Shown: positions 6,029 to 13,992 of the stretch, piece by piece
Position numbering within the stretch: the stretch's first letter is position 1
How the letters are laid out: every line of letters starts with the position of its first letter
Assembly: GCA_017561885.1 (NCBI GenBank)
Contig: JAFZBF010000007.1
Location: 1-47,619 of the forward strand
Reading direction: 5' to 3'
Length of the DNA stretch: 47,619 nucleotides
DNA from: Bacteroidales bacterium
Lineage (GTDB): Bacteria; Bacteroidota; Bacteroidia; Bacteroidales; UBA932
Program-made: the position numbers and the translations under genes
The notes under the pieces: model-generated
Databases searched by the model: none
What the model was told of the DNA's origin: nothing
What the model saw: only the letters and a program-made list of their open reading frames with translations

Positions 6029-8929
6029 CTAGTATCCGAAGATCTCGTCGAGGCTTACGTTCTGTACGGGACCCAGAGTCTTCAGGAAATTGAAGTCGAG
6101 TTCCCTGGGATCTCCGAGGATGCCGTAGATATAAGTGCGGTCCTTGACATATTTCTGCTGGATGGCAACGACATCGTCCATGGTCAGGCCCTGGAGTTTC
6201 TCATAGACAAGCTTGTCGACAGGTTCGCTGATGCCGAGTTCCTGAGCAGCGATGTAGCTGTTGAGAACAGCAGCGCCCGTAGTCCTCTCAGTGCGGAGAA
6301 CGCCTTCAAGGGCAGATTTGGCAATACCGAAGGACATATCGCTCTGAGGCATGTTGTTGATGATCTCGTCGAACGCCTCGACAGCAGTCTGAAGCTTGTC
6401 GCTCTGAGAACCGATCCTTGCATAGAAGACGTAATCGTCGTCCTTGTAGCTCGGAGACATCAGATATGCGCCTGCAGAGTAGGCGAGAGCCCTTGCCTCA
6501 CGCATCTCCTGGAACACGATGGTGTTCATACCGCCGCCGAAGTACTCGTTGTAGAGTGCGATTGCAGGTTCGTCAGCAAGATTGAACTTGTCACCGCGGT
6601 CGGTATACTGGATGTAATTGAACTGGCGTGCGTCATAAGGAGCAACGATAACCTTGGGAGAATCAGTGCGAACCATCTTGGTGCGGACTCTCTCGAGAGG
6701 CTCGAGGTCAGCAGCCACATCATGGTATTCTGCGAGAAGGTTCTTGACCTTGGCCTCAGTCTCAGGACCGTAGTAGAGAATCTTGTGCTGCTTGCTGAGG
6801 AGATTGGTCACCTTGGCAAGAAGCTCTTCTGAAGTAAGGTCCATGATCTGCTGGTTGGTAAGGGTGCGTGCCTTTACATTCTCAGGACCGTAGATGACAT
6901 ACCTGTTGAGAGCGGAAGTACATGAGTTCTGATTGAACTTGCTGTCAGCGCGCTGCTTGAACATATCGGCCTTGAGGGCGGCGAGTATGTTCTCGTCAGC
7001 TACAGCGTTTGCCACGAGGTCTTCGATGATCTCGAGCGCCTTGCCGACATTTTCGCTCAGACCGGTCACGGCGATACGGGTCTGCTCGTCACCGCAAGAG
7101 AAACTGAAACTGCATGCAAGCTTGTACATCTCCATAGCGATGTCCTCAGCGCTGCGGCTTTCAGTACCGAGATAGTTTACATAGCCGAGAGCCAGGTTCA
7201 GTGCCGGATCCTTGAGAAGGCCTTCGTCAAAGAGGAAGGTAAGCTGGGCGATGTCGTTCTTGTCGTTCTGCTTATAGATTACTTCGAGATCAGACGGGCC
7301 CTTGAACACCGACAGATCTTTCGAGAAGTCAACGAATACAGGCTCGATAGGCTTAACTTCAACGTTCTGCATTTCTACAAGGAAGTCGCTCTGCTTATCA
7401 CGGTTGGTGGCGATAGGAGTGATGACCGGAGCCTCGATCTTCTGGATGTCGGGGTCTACGCCGATGTGCTTGTAGACTGTAACGTAGTTGTTTTCACCAA
7501 GGTATTTGTTGGCAAAATCCAAGATATCCTGCTTTGTGAGTTTGGCGAGCCTGTCGAGAACCAGCGCGTCATCCTTCCAGTTGCGGCCGGCGATGAACGA
7601 GTTCACGTAGCGCATAGCCCTGCTGCGGTTATTCTCAAGACCGCGCATCTGGCTGAGCTTGAAATTGGCAAGAGAAGCTTCCAGAAGCTCGTCGTTGAAA
7701 TCACCGCTGCGGAGTTTTGCAACTTCTGCGAGCAGAAGGTCCTTGACTTCCTGGAGGCTCTGGCCCTCCTTGGGATAACCCTCGAGAAGGAATTCTCCAT
7801 AATCAGTCCTGCCATATCCGAAGGCGGCAGCATCAAGCACTTTCTGCTGCTGGTTGAGATCGAGGTCGATGAGACCTGCCATTCCGTTATAAAGAATGGC
7901 TGACACCACGTCGGCGACATCGCTTTCAAGGTCCTTTGCGCCCGGATAGCGCCATCCGATCATGACAAATTCAGATTCAGTGCCGTAAACGTCCTTCTCG
8001 ACAGGAGCGGTAAGCTCTGCTTCAGGTTCATACTTCAGCTCGGGAACGCCTGCTGAAGGCTCCCAGTCTCCGAAGTATTTCTCCACAGTCTTCACAAACT
8101 CGTCTGGATTGAAGTCACCTGACACGCAGATGGCGATGTTGTTCGGAACGTAGTATGTGGCTTTCTGCTTCTTGATGGCAGAGATTGACGGATTCTTGAG
8201 GTGCTCCTGGGTGCCGATCACAGTCTGCTTGCCATAAGGATGGTTCTTGAAGAGTTCTGCAGAGAGGGCATTCATCGCTTTCTCGCCGTCTTCATTGAGG
8301 TACATGTTGTATTCCTCATAAACGGCCTCGAGTTCGGTGTGGAAACCGCGGATCACCATATTCTTGAAACGGTCGGCCTGTACCTTGGCCCAGCTGTCGA
8401 TCTGGTTTGATGGGATGTCCTCGACATAGCAGGTAACGTCCTCAGAAGTGAAAGCGTTGGTGCCCTGCGAGCCGATGAGAGCCATCAGCTTGTCATATTC
8501 GTTCGGGATCGATATCTGTGAAGCAGCATAGCTGATAGAGTCGATCTGATGGTAGATCATCCTTCTTTCCATCGGATCGGTCTTGGTCTTGTAAACATCG
8601 TAAAGAGCCTCGATCTGGTCGAGCAGGGGTTTCTCGGCCGCATAGTCTGAAGTGCCGAAATGTTCGGTACCCTTGAACATGATGTGCTCGAGATAGTGGG
8701 CGAGACCAGTATTGTCAGAAGGGTCGTTCTTGCCACCTGAGCGGACGGCAATCATAGTCTGGAGCCTGGGCTCATCCTTGTTGACGGACATATAGATCTT
8801 CATTCCGTTGTCCATCGTGTAAATCTTGGTCTGGAGCGGATCGCCTTTGACGGTCTCATACTTGCCTTTGCAAGAGAAAAGCATCATAACCGCCAGAAGA
8901 GCGATCATCAAATTTGTAATTCTTCTCAT
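6029..8929 (-). CDS. M16 family zinc peptidase lipoprotein (insulinase/pitrilysin type)
   Basis: 966 residues from the ATG at 8929. This start gives a lipoprotein signal peptide (MRRITNLMIALLAVMMLFSC, lipid Cys20); the longer frame starting at 8977 would begin inside the -7 promoter box. The inverted zinc motif HxxEH is GLAHYLEHIMFKG (His78, Glu81, His82), with the third ligand probably in ELEAVYEEYN about 75 residues later. The protein contains the duplicated active and inactive halves expected of a full-length M16 enzyme. These peptidases degrade short peptides in a closed chamber; the lipid anchor places it in the periplasm or at the outer membrane. It is a single-gene unit with its own terminator. 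Confidence 0.9.
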   Translation of the reverse strand: MRRITNLMIALLAVMMLFSCKGKYETVKGDPLQTKIYTMDNGMKIYMSVNKDEPRLQTMIAVRSGGKNDPSDNTGLAHYLEHIMFKGTEHFGTSDYAAEKPLLDQIEALYDVYKTKTDPMERRMIYHQIDSISYAASQISIPNEYDKLMALIGSQGTNAFTSEDVTCYVEDIPSNQIDSWAKVQADRFKNMVIRGFHTELEAVYEEYNMYLNEDGEKAMNALSAELFKNHPYGKQTVIGTQEHLKNPSISAIKKQKATYYVPNNIAICVSGDFNPDEFVKTVEKYFGDWEPSAGVPELKYEPEAELTAPVEKDVYGTESEFVMIGWRYPGAKDLESDVADVVSAILYNGMAGLIDLDLNQQQKVLDAAAFGYGRTDYGEFLLEGYPKEGQSLQEVKDLLLAEVAKLRSGDFNDELLEASLANFKLSQMRGLENNRSRAMRYVNSFIAGRNWKDDALVLDRLAKLTKQDILDFANKYLGENNYVTVYKHIGVDPDIQKIEAPVITPIATNRDKQSDFLVEMQNVEVKPIEPVFVDFSKDLSVFKGPSDLEVIYKQNDKNDIAQLTFLFDEGLLKDPALNLALGYVNYLGTESRSAEDIAMEMYKLACSFSFSCGDEQTRIAVTGLSENVGKALEIIEDLVANAVADENILAALKADMFKQRADSKFNQNSCTSALNRYVIYGPENVKARTLTNQQIMDLTSEELLAKVTNLLSKQHKILYYGPETEAKVKNLLAEYHDVAADLEPLERVRTKMVRTDSPKVIVAPYDARQFNYIQYTDRGDKFNLADEPAIALYNEYFGGGMNTIVFQEMREARALAYSAGAYLMSPSYKDDDYVFYARIGSQSDKLQTAVEAFDEIINNMPQSDMSFGIAKSALEGVLRTERTTGAAVLNSYIAAQELGISEPVDKLVYEKLQGLTMDDVVAIQQKYVKDRTYIYGILGDPRELDFNFLKTLGPVQNVSLDEIFGY

Positions 8930-8974
8930 AATATTGAAATTTGTGTAAGATCCGTGATATGTTGATAAGGGCCG

Positions 8975-8982
8975 CAAAGCTA
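8975..8982 (-). promoter_or_regulatory. -7 box for the M16 peptidase gene
   Basis: Minus-strand TAGCTTTG matches the Bacteroidota TAnnTTTG consensus and lies 45 bp upstream of the chosen ATG at 8929. It overlaps the upstream candidate start at 8977, arguing against that start. The -33 element is not clear. Confidence 0.5.
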
Positions 8983-9038
8983 CAAAAATAATCCCATAGA
9001 TTTCAGATTCGCGTCACTTAATGTAACATCAGAATAAC

Positions 9039-9046
9039 TACCTTTA
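9039..9046 (+). promoter_or_regulatory. Possible -7 box for the msrA-fRMsr gene
   Basis: TACCTTTA is one base off TAnnTTTG and lies 17 bp before the ATG at 9064. The same octamer occurs upstream of the aquaporin gene (13187-13194), where a TTTTG lies 19 bp further upstream. Confidence 0.4.
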
Positions 9047-9063
9047 CAGAACATAAGAAGACT

Positions 9064-9996
9064 ATGCAGGAAAAAAAGATATATTTTGCAGCGGGATGCT
9101 TCTGGGGAGCAGAGCATTTCTTCCGCAAGCTTCCGGGAGTGACAGCTACCCTAGTGGGCTTTGCCAACGGCAGCACGCCGTCGCCCAGTTACCGCGAAGT
9201 CTACACCGATACAACAGGCTACGCAGAAACCGTAGAGGTGACATACGATCCGTCCAGGATCTCCCTGACGCAACTCACAGAGGCGTTTTTCGTTATCATC
9301 GACCCGCTCAGCCTGAATCGTCAGGGCGAGGACGAAGGCACTCGCTACCGTACAGGAATCTATTGGGTGGATTCGGAAGACATAGCCTTGATTGAAGCCG
9401 TATACGCACGCGAGGAGATGGAGCAGGACAACACTCTCTGTGTTGAAAAAGAGCCGCTGCGCAATTTCTATCCGGCAGAGGAAGAACATCAGGACTATCT
9501 CATCAAACACGCCGACGGCTACTGCCACGTCAATCTGAAAGCCCTGCGATATGCGGACCTGCTGAAAGAACTCTCAAGCCTGGTGGAAGGAGTGAACGAC
9601 GAAGTGGCGGTGATGGCAAATACGGCGGCGCTGCTGCACGAAACGATGAAGTTTTTCTGGACAGGTTTCTACATAGTCGCCGATGACACGCGGCTGACGC
9701 TCGGCCCGTTCCAGGGACCGGTGGCCTGCTACAGCATTGGCTTTGGCAAGGGAGTATGCGGTACATCATGGAAAAGGGCTGCCAGCGTAGTGGTGGAAGA
9801 TGTCGAGCAATTTCCCGGACATATAGCCTGCAGCAGCGCCTCGCGCTCTGAAATAGTGGTTCCCCTGTTCGGTCCGGAAGGTCTGGTCAGGGCGGTACTT
9901 GACATCGACAGCGACAGACTCGCCACATTCGACGATACGGACCGCCGGATGCTCGAGATAGCCATGGCCATAGTGGCCGGCGAAATCTACTTCTAG
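9064..9996 (+). CDS. msrA: Bifunctional MsrA / free-methionine-(R)-sulfoxide reductase fusion
   Basis: 310 residues with two complete domains. Residues 1-160 are MsrA: catalytic Cys12 in GCFWG, the TGYAETVEVTYDP strand, EEEHQDYL, and Cys154 in DGYCHVNL as probable resolving cysteine. Residues about 165-310 are a GAF-type fRMsr: Cys222, Cys232 and Cys256 keep the 10- and 24-residue spacings of Escherichia coli fRMsr (Cys84, Cys94, Cys118), and the surrounding FPGHIACSSASRSEIVVPL is typical of the family. MsrA reduces S-sulfoxides, protein-bound or free, while fRMsr reduces free Met-R-sulfoxide, so one protein could repair both diastereomers of the free amino acid. No signal peptide, so cytosolic. 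Its stop lies 3 bp from that of the convergent porin gene. Confidence 0.9.
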   Translation: MQEKKIYFAAGCFWGAEHFFRKLPGVTATLVGFANGSTPSPSYREVYTDTTGYAETVEVTYDPSRISLTQLTEAFFVIIDPLSLNRQGEDEGTRYRTGIYWVDSEDIALIEAVYAREEMEQDNTLCVEKEPLRNFYPAEEEHQDYLIKHADGYCHVNLKALRYADLLKELSSLVEGVNDEVAVMANTAALLHETMKFFWTGFYIVADDTRLTLGPFQGPVACYSIGFGKGVCGTSWKRAASVVVEDVEQFPGHIACSSASRSEIVVPLFGPEGLVRAVLDIDSDRLATFDDTDRRMLEIAMAIVAGEIYF

Positions 9997-9999
9997 CGT

Positions 10000-10995
10000 T
10001 TATTGCCTGTGATCGATGATGTCGATCCTCCAGGTGATTCCCAGGTCGAAGTTGTCCCTGCGGATCGAATTGTCACGATAGTATACTGCATGCAGCCTGA
10101 TGCCGTCACGCCCCAGCGGGAAATATTCCAGCCCGGCGCCGGCATAAAGGTATTCCGTTCCCGGAGCAATTACTTCGTCGAAAGCCCTTCCATATCTGTC
10201 GACGTTCAGGATTGAGTTCGACTCATATCCGCCCTTGGCGCAGATGTTCCATTTCCCGACGCTCCAGATTGTCTTGAAGATTACGGTATAGTCAGTTCCG
10301 AAGAAATTCTTCTGCTCGAACGAAGCGCGGTTCATCAGGTCCAGGTCGAAGAGGAAATTGTCCCACTGGAAATGGTTTCCGAGCGCGATGTAGTTGATGA
10401 ACCTGCCGTCCATGTCCTGGACGAAATTGACAGTCCAGATAGTGTTCCAGATATCGGTGAGCTTGCCCATCCAGGCGAAGTTGTATGCATAGACGCCCTG
10501 GTATCCGTAGGAAAGGGGTGAGGTGCAGACCTGGAACTCCAGAAGCTGGTTGTCCATAAGCTTGTATGCTGCGCTCGCCCCGAAGGTGAATCCCTGGTTG
10601 ATGCTGTTGCAGAACTTGCTGTAGAAATATACGTCTATAGGCACTGCGTCATATTCATAGCCTCCGATCAGGACGGCGTCCTTGCCGATACGGAAACTCC
10701 ATCGGTCCGTAGCCTGCCAGTTGACATAGAGGAAGTCTGTAGCGTTGAAGACATAGTGCTCGTCGAAGACCTTCTTGTTCATCCTCTGGCGAAGACGATA
10801 GTCGATCCGGTCGTTGATATGCCCGAAAATGTTGAGATTGAGATGGTCGGCCAGGAACTGGCTGCTCACGTCCCCGTCGTCGCTCTGGAGGTGGTAGATG
10901 CCACGTGTGTCGATATACAGTCTGTCAACGCCGCCCTGCGCCGTGGCAGGAACAGCCAATGCAATCAGGAAAATGATGGTCAGAAATCTTTTCAT
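10000..10995 (-). CDS. Outer-membrane porin, porin O/P-like
   Basis: 331 residues with a signal peptide (MKRFLTIIFLIALAVPATAQ). The body is made of alternating amphipathic strands rich in Tyr, Trp and Phe. It opens with a DGDVSSQFLADHLNLNIFGHINDRIDYRLRQ-like segment typical of Bacteroidota proteins annotated as phosphate-selective porin O/P, and ends in an aromatic-rich strand (DNFDLGITWRIDIIDHRQ). It probably forms a diffusion channel in the outer membrane; phosphate specificity is an extrapolation from the family name. The gene starts 11 bp after the metallophosphoesterase stop and is likely co-transcribed with it, which would fit phosphate acquisition. Confidence 0.7.
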   Translation of the reverse strand: MKRFLTIIFLIALAVPATAQGGVDRLYIDTRGIYHLQSDDGDVSSQFLADHLNLNIFGHINDRIDYRLRQRMNKKVFDEHYVFNATDFLYVNWQATDRWSFRIGKDAVLIGGYEYDAVPIDVYFYSKFCNSINQGFTFGASAAYKLMDNQLLEFQVCTSPLSYGYQGVYAYNFAWMGKLTDIWNTIWTVNFVQDMDGRFINYIALGNHFQWDNFLFDLDLMNRASFEQKNFFGTDYTVIFKTIWSVGKWNICAKGGYESNSILNVDRYGRAFDEVIAPGTEYLYAGAGLEYFPLGRDGIRLHAVYYRDNSIRRDNFDLGITWRIDIIDHRQ

Positions 10996-11006
10996 ATAGT
11001 TCTGCT

Positions 11007-12104
11007 TTATTCAGGTTTCAGGTTAAGCACCACATATTCGCTCCTGGTGCCGATCCTGAATTTGCCACCCCAGATTCCGAGACCTGAGGTTATGTAATAA
11101 CGGGTATTGCCCTTGACGAACTCACCGTATGAATGTTCAAACCTGAAGCGGAGGATGATATTTCCTGGAAATATCTGTCCGTTGTGGGTATGGCCGCTGA
11201 ACTGGAAATCTATGTCAGACTCCATCGCCTCGTCGAGATTCTCCGGCTGATGGTCGAGCAGCAGGATGAACTTGCTGCGGTCGATATCCTCGACGAGTGA
11301 GGGCAGAGGAGCCCTTTCTTTGTTATGGTAATCGTCACGTCCTATGATTTCGATGCCGCATACTTCGGCAGATGCATCCTTGAGCACCTTGATTCCGGCA
11401 TCCAGGTAGAACAGCTCGGATTTGGCATCTCCGGCATAGTGTTCGTGGTTGCCGAGGCAAGCGTATACAGGAGCCTCGATCCTGCGGAATTCCTCTGCAT
11501 CGCCATCCTCATACAGCGCCCTGATGGAACGGTCGATTATGTCCCCGGCGACGAGTACGATGTCCGGATGTTCGGAGTTGACGATATCAATCCATCTGGC
11601 CAGCTCAGCCCTGCGGTTATGGTAGCCGACATGCAGGTCGCTCATCAAGACCACTTTTACAGGTGACGTGACCTTCCCGGACGCGATGTCGATCTCCTCC
11701 CTGTATTTATGTTTATAATGGATGCCTCCGTAAATCAGCAGGAGGGCTGTCGAGCCGAACACCAATGCCGTCCCCGCCCAACTGTCCTCGTGCATCCCGG
11801 CGGGCAGTATGTGGCAGAACTGCAGCGCCCTCAGGAGCAAGAACATCATCAGCAGGTATAGGAAACATATCATGCACGAATTGCCTATGACATAGGTGCG
11901 GGCCGCCCATTCCATCGGCATCTGTTCCAGCCTGCCCGTGAATGAGATGAAGAAGCAGGCAAATGCCAGGATCATTATTGCCACGGCGGCGATTTTCCAT
12001 CCGGTCGCAAGCGGAATCACGCGATAGATGCAATACGCCACATATGCGATTGCGACGAGAAGGAATATCGATACGGTCATCAATCCGAAACTTGATTGTT
12101 TCAT
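11007..12104 (-). CDS. Membrane-anchored calcineurin-like metallophosphoesterase
   Basis: 365 residues. Residues 1-130 carry about four hydrophobic helices. The cytoplasm- or periplasm-facing catalytic domain follows with the standard metallophosphoesterase blocks: LMSDLHVG (Asp156, His158), VAGDIID (Asp188), CLGNHEHY (Asn-His) and FSGHTHNGQ (the GHxH block). The arrangement of N-terminal helices then phosphoesterase is that of the YkuE/YaeI group, some of which act on lipid-linked or nucleotide phosphoesters; the substrate here is unknown. Walker-type or nuclease features are absent. It is the first gene of a two-gene unit with the downstream porin. The chosen ATG (12104) is the only one before the first helix that keeps its charged N terminus. 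Confidence 0.82.
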   Translation of the reverse strand: MKQSSFGLMTVSIFLLVAIAYVAYCIYRVIPLATGWKIAAVAIMILAFACFFISFTGRLEQMPMEWAARTYVIGNSCMICFLYLLMMFLLLRALQFCHILPAGMHEDSWAGTALVFGSTALLLIYGGIHYKHKYREEIDIASGKVTSPVKVVLMSDLHVGYHNRRAELARWIDIVNSEHPDIVLVAGDIIDRSIRALYEDGDAEEFRRIEAPVYACLGNHEHYAGDAKSELFYLDAGIKVLKDASAEVCGIEIIGRDDYHNKERAPLPSLVEDIDRSKFILLLDHQPENLDEAMESDIDFQFSGHTHNGQIFPGNIILRFRFEHSYGEFVKGNTRYYITSGLGIWGGKFRIGTRSEYVVLNLKPE

Positions 12105-12141
12105 TCAAGGCCGAAGATACGCATTTCTCACAAAAGGTGAT

Positions 12142-12149
12142 TATATTTG
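12142..12149 (+). promoter_or_regulatory. -7 box for the transglycosylase gene
   Basis: TATATTTG is a perfect TAnnTTTG match, 30 bp upstream of the ATG at 12180. The upstream TTG at 12147 falls inside it, so that start is excluded. Confidence 0.55.
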
Positions 12150-12179
12150 CTTATACTATACCCGACAATACCTACTGCA

Positions 12180-13145
12180 ATGAAAATGATACTGCTGCTG
12201 GCGGTTCTCGCTTCCGTCAATTTATGTTCCTCAGCCACATCAGCCGGAGAGACCTCATATCCGGCTCCCGCACAGGTCAATATCGATTCGCTGAAAGCTG
12301 TCATAAGAGCCGAAGTGATGGATGAAGTCATGAACGAGCTCCAGAGACTGCATCCGTCTGCTCCTTCAGTGCCGGAATCCATAGAATTCGCAGGGAAGAC
12401 CTACCGTTTCGATACGGACTATATGTACGAAAGGATGGACAGGGAACTGATTGCGTTCACATTCATGCACACCAACTCCACCCTGATGCTCAAGAGGTCG
12501 ACAAGGTATTTCGAACAGGTGGTTCCGATCCTCAAGGCGAATGGAGTGCCGGAAGATCTGAAGTACCTGATGGCGATAGAAAGCAACCTCGACCCCAAGG
12601 CGCTGTCGACCTCCGGTGCTGCCGGACTCTGGCAGTTCCTGAAAAGCACCGCTCCCCAGTACGGCCTTGAAGTGTCGGCCGAAGTGGACGAGAGATACAA
12701 CATAGAGAAGGAGACTGAGGCAGCCTGCAAGTACCTTAAGGAAGCCTATGCAAAATACGGCGACTGGATGACGGTGGCAGCCAGCTACAATGCAGGGCAG
12801 GGAGGAATCAGCAAGCGCATAACCGACCAGAAGCAGTCGTCTGCATTCAACCTTTTCCTGCCCGAGGAGACCTCGAGGTATATGTTCCGCATCTTGGTGG
12901 CCAAGATGTTCTTCGAGAATCCGGAATCTTTCGGCTTTTCTGTTCCCAAGGAAGATTATTATCCTTACAGACAACCTCGCAAAGTAATTACAGTGGATTA
13001 CGCAATCCCTTCTCTGGTGGATTTCGCAGCTGACAACGGCGTTACATATGCTGAACTGCGCAACGCCAACCTCTGGCTCATCGGAACGAAACTCAGCAAC
13101 CCCAAGAACAAGGTCTACAAGATAATCATCCCGGCCACAAAGTAA
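12180..13145 (+). CDS. Secreted lytic transglycosylase (SLT/MltD-like)
   Basis: 321 residues beginning with a signal peptide (MKMILLLAVLASVNLCSS). The catalytic domain shows the family-1 SLT blocks: catalytic Glu134 in MAIESNLDPKA, STSGAAGLWQF, the YNIEKETEAACKYL helix, and AASYNAGQGG. These enzymes cleave the MurNAc-GlcNAc bond of peptidoglycan non-hydrolytically, leaving 1,6-anhydro ends. The C-terminal 55 residues (KVITVDYAIPSLVDFAADNG onward) resemble the linker and degraded LysM-like tail of Bacteroidota MltD proteins, but I cannot count a full LysM. The gene has its own promoter and is probably monocistronic. Confidence 0.88.
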   Translation: MKMILLLAVLASVNLCSSATSAGETSYPAPAQVNIDSLKAVIRAEVMDEVMNELQRLHPSAPSVPESIEFAGKTYRFDTDYMYERMDRELIAFTFMHTNSTLMLKRSTRYFEQVVPILKANGVPEDLKYLMAIESNLDPKALSTSGAAGLWQFLKSTAPQYGLEVSAEVDERYNIEKETEAACKYLKEAYAKYGDWMTVAASYNAGQGGISKRITDQKQSSAFNLFLPEETSRYMFRILVAKMFFENPESFGFSVPKEDYYPYRQPRKVITVDYAIPSLVDFAADNGVTYAELRNANLWLIGTKLSNPKNKVYKIIIPATK

Positions 13146-13162
13146 GAAGCCGCTTCGCACAG

Positions 13163-13194
13163 TTTTGTTTTTCCGCAGATATTTCTTACCTTTA
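13163..13194 (+). promoter_or_regulatory. Promoter of the aquaporin gene
   Basis: TTTTG (13163-13167) and TACCTTTA (13187-13194) are separated by 19 bp, the usual Bacteroidota -33/-7 spacing. The ATG at 13216 lies 21 bp downstream of the -7 box. Confidence 0.6.
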
Positions 13195-13215
13195 GGTTAA
13201 CTAAAACCTTTTAAT

Positions 13216-13890
13216 ATGAAGAAATATTTTGCTGAATGTGTCGGAACATTCGTTCTGACTCTTCTGGGCTGCGGAACTGCAATGTTCCTCGGCTGCAACA
13301 CACCTGCCGGCGTAGTCGGCACAGCTATCGCATTCGGACTTGCCGTTGTCGCCATGGCATATACCATCGGCGGCGTTTCAGGATGCCACATCAACCCTGC
13401 CATCACCTTCGGCGTTGCACTTGCAGGCCGTATGAGCTGGAAGGATGCTGTCGGCTACTGGTGCGGCCAGGTTATCGGTGCAATCATCGCCGGTGCCGTC
13501 CTTCTTCTCCTCACCAAGGTCGTTGCCGCTCCTGACCTCACCGGAGGTCTCGGATCCAACGGTGTTGCAAATGCCGGCGGAGTGGGAGGTGCTCTGCTCG
13601 TCGAGTTCATCGCAACCTTCCTGTTCGTCCTCGTCGTTCTCGGAACCACCGATTCAAAGGTTGGCGCCGGCAACTTCGCAGGTCTGGCCATTGGTCTTTC
13701 ACTCATTCTGATCCACCTGGTTTGCATCAACCTGACAGGTACATCTGTCAACCCTGCCCGTTCTATCGGACCGGCTCTCTTCGCAGGCGGAGATGCCCTG
13801 AAGGATCTCTGGGTATTCATCGTAGCCCCGATGGTAGGAGGTGCATTCGCTGTTCCTGTTTGGAAAGCTATCGCTCCTGACAAGAAATAG
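13216..13890 (+). CDS. aqpZ: Aquaporin Z-type water channel
   Basis: 224 residues, six transmembrane helices and two re-entrant NPA loops: SGCHINPAITFG in the first half and GTSVNPARSIGPAL in the second. Narrow-pore residues are those of water-selective channels: a His in LILIHLVCIN, Thr before the second loop and Arg directly after the second NPA, with Ser rather than Asp following it. This separates it from the glycerol facilitator encoded at 17412-18131, which carries NPARD. It lies in the inner membrane and moves water along osmotic gradients. It is flanked by its own promoter and a strong terminator, so it is monocistronic. Confidence 0.93.
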   Translation: MKKYFAECVGTFVLTLLGCGTAMFLGCNTPAGVVGTAIAFGLAVVAMAYTIGGVSGCHINPAITFGVALAGRMSWKDAVGYWCGQVIGAIIAGAVLLLLTKVVAAPDLTGGLGSNGVANAGGVGGALLVEFIATFLFVLVVLGTTDSKVGAGNFAGLAIGLSLILIHLVCINLTGTSVNPARSIGPALFAGGDALKDLWVFIVAPMVGGAFAVPVWKAIAPDKK

Positions 13891-13913
13891 CGCTCACTTC
13901 TTTGGCAAAATCA

Positions 13914-13953
13914 GGAACGCAATGGACTTCCGGTTCGTTGCGTTCCTTTTTTT
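13914..13953 (+). terminator. Rho-independent terminator of aqpZ
   Basis: A 9-bp perfect stem (GGAACGCAA at 13914-13922, TTGCGTTCC at 13938-13946) is followed by seven T (13947-13953). Confidence 0.85.
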
Positions 13954-13954
13954 G

Positions 13955-13962
13955 TATATTTG
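13955..13962 (+). promoter_or_regulatory. -7 box for the patatin gene
   Basis: TATATTTG, a perfect TAnnTTTG match, sits 30 bp upstream of the ATG at 13993 and immediately after the aqpZ terminator T-run. Confidence 0.5.
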
Positions 13963-13992
13963 TATGGATGTAAAACTGTATTCTGAAAACCG

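Noticed and set aside
5732..6032. Small repeat-peptide genes on either strand across the 51-bp repeats
   Set aside because: Both strands are equally open because 51 is a multiple of three. The + frame runs through the terminator hairpin, and neither has a good start or an export signal. Kept as a finding, not a CDS.
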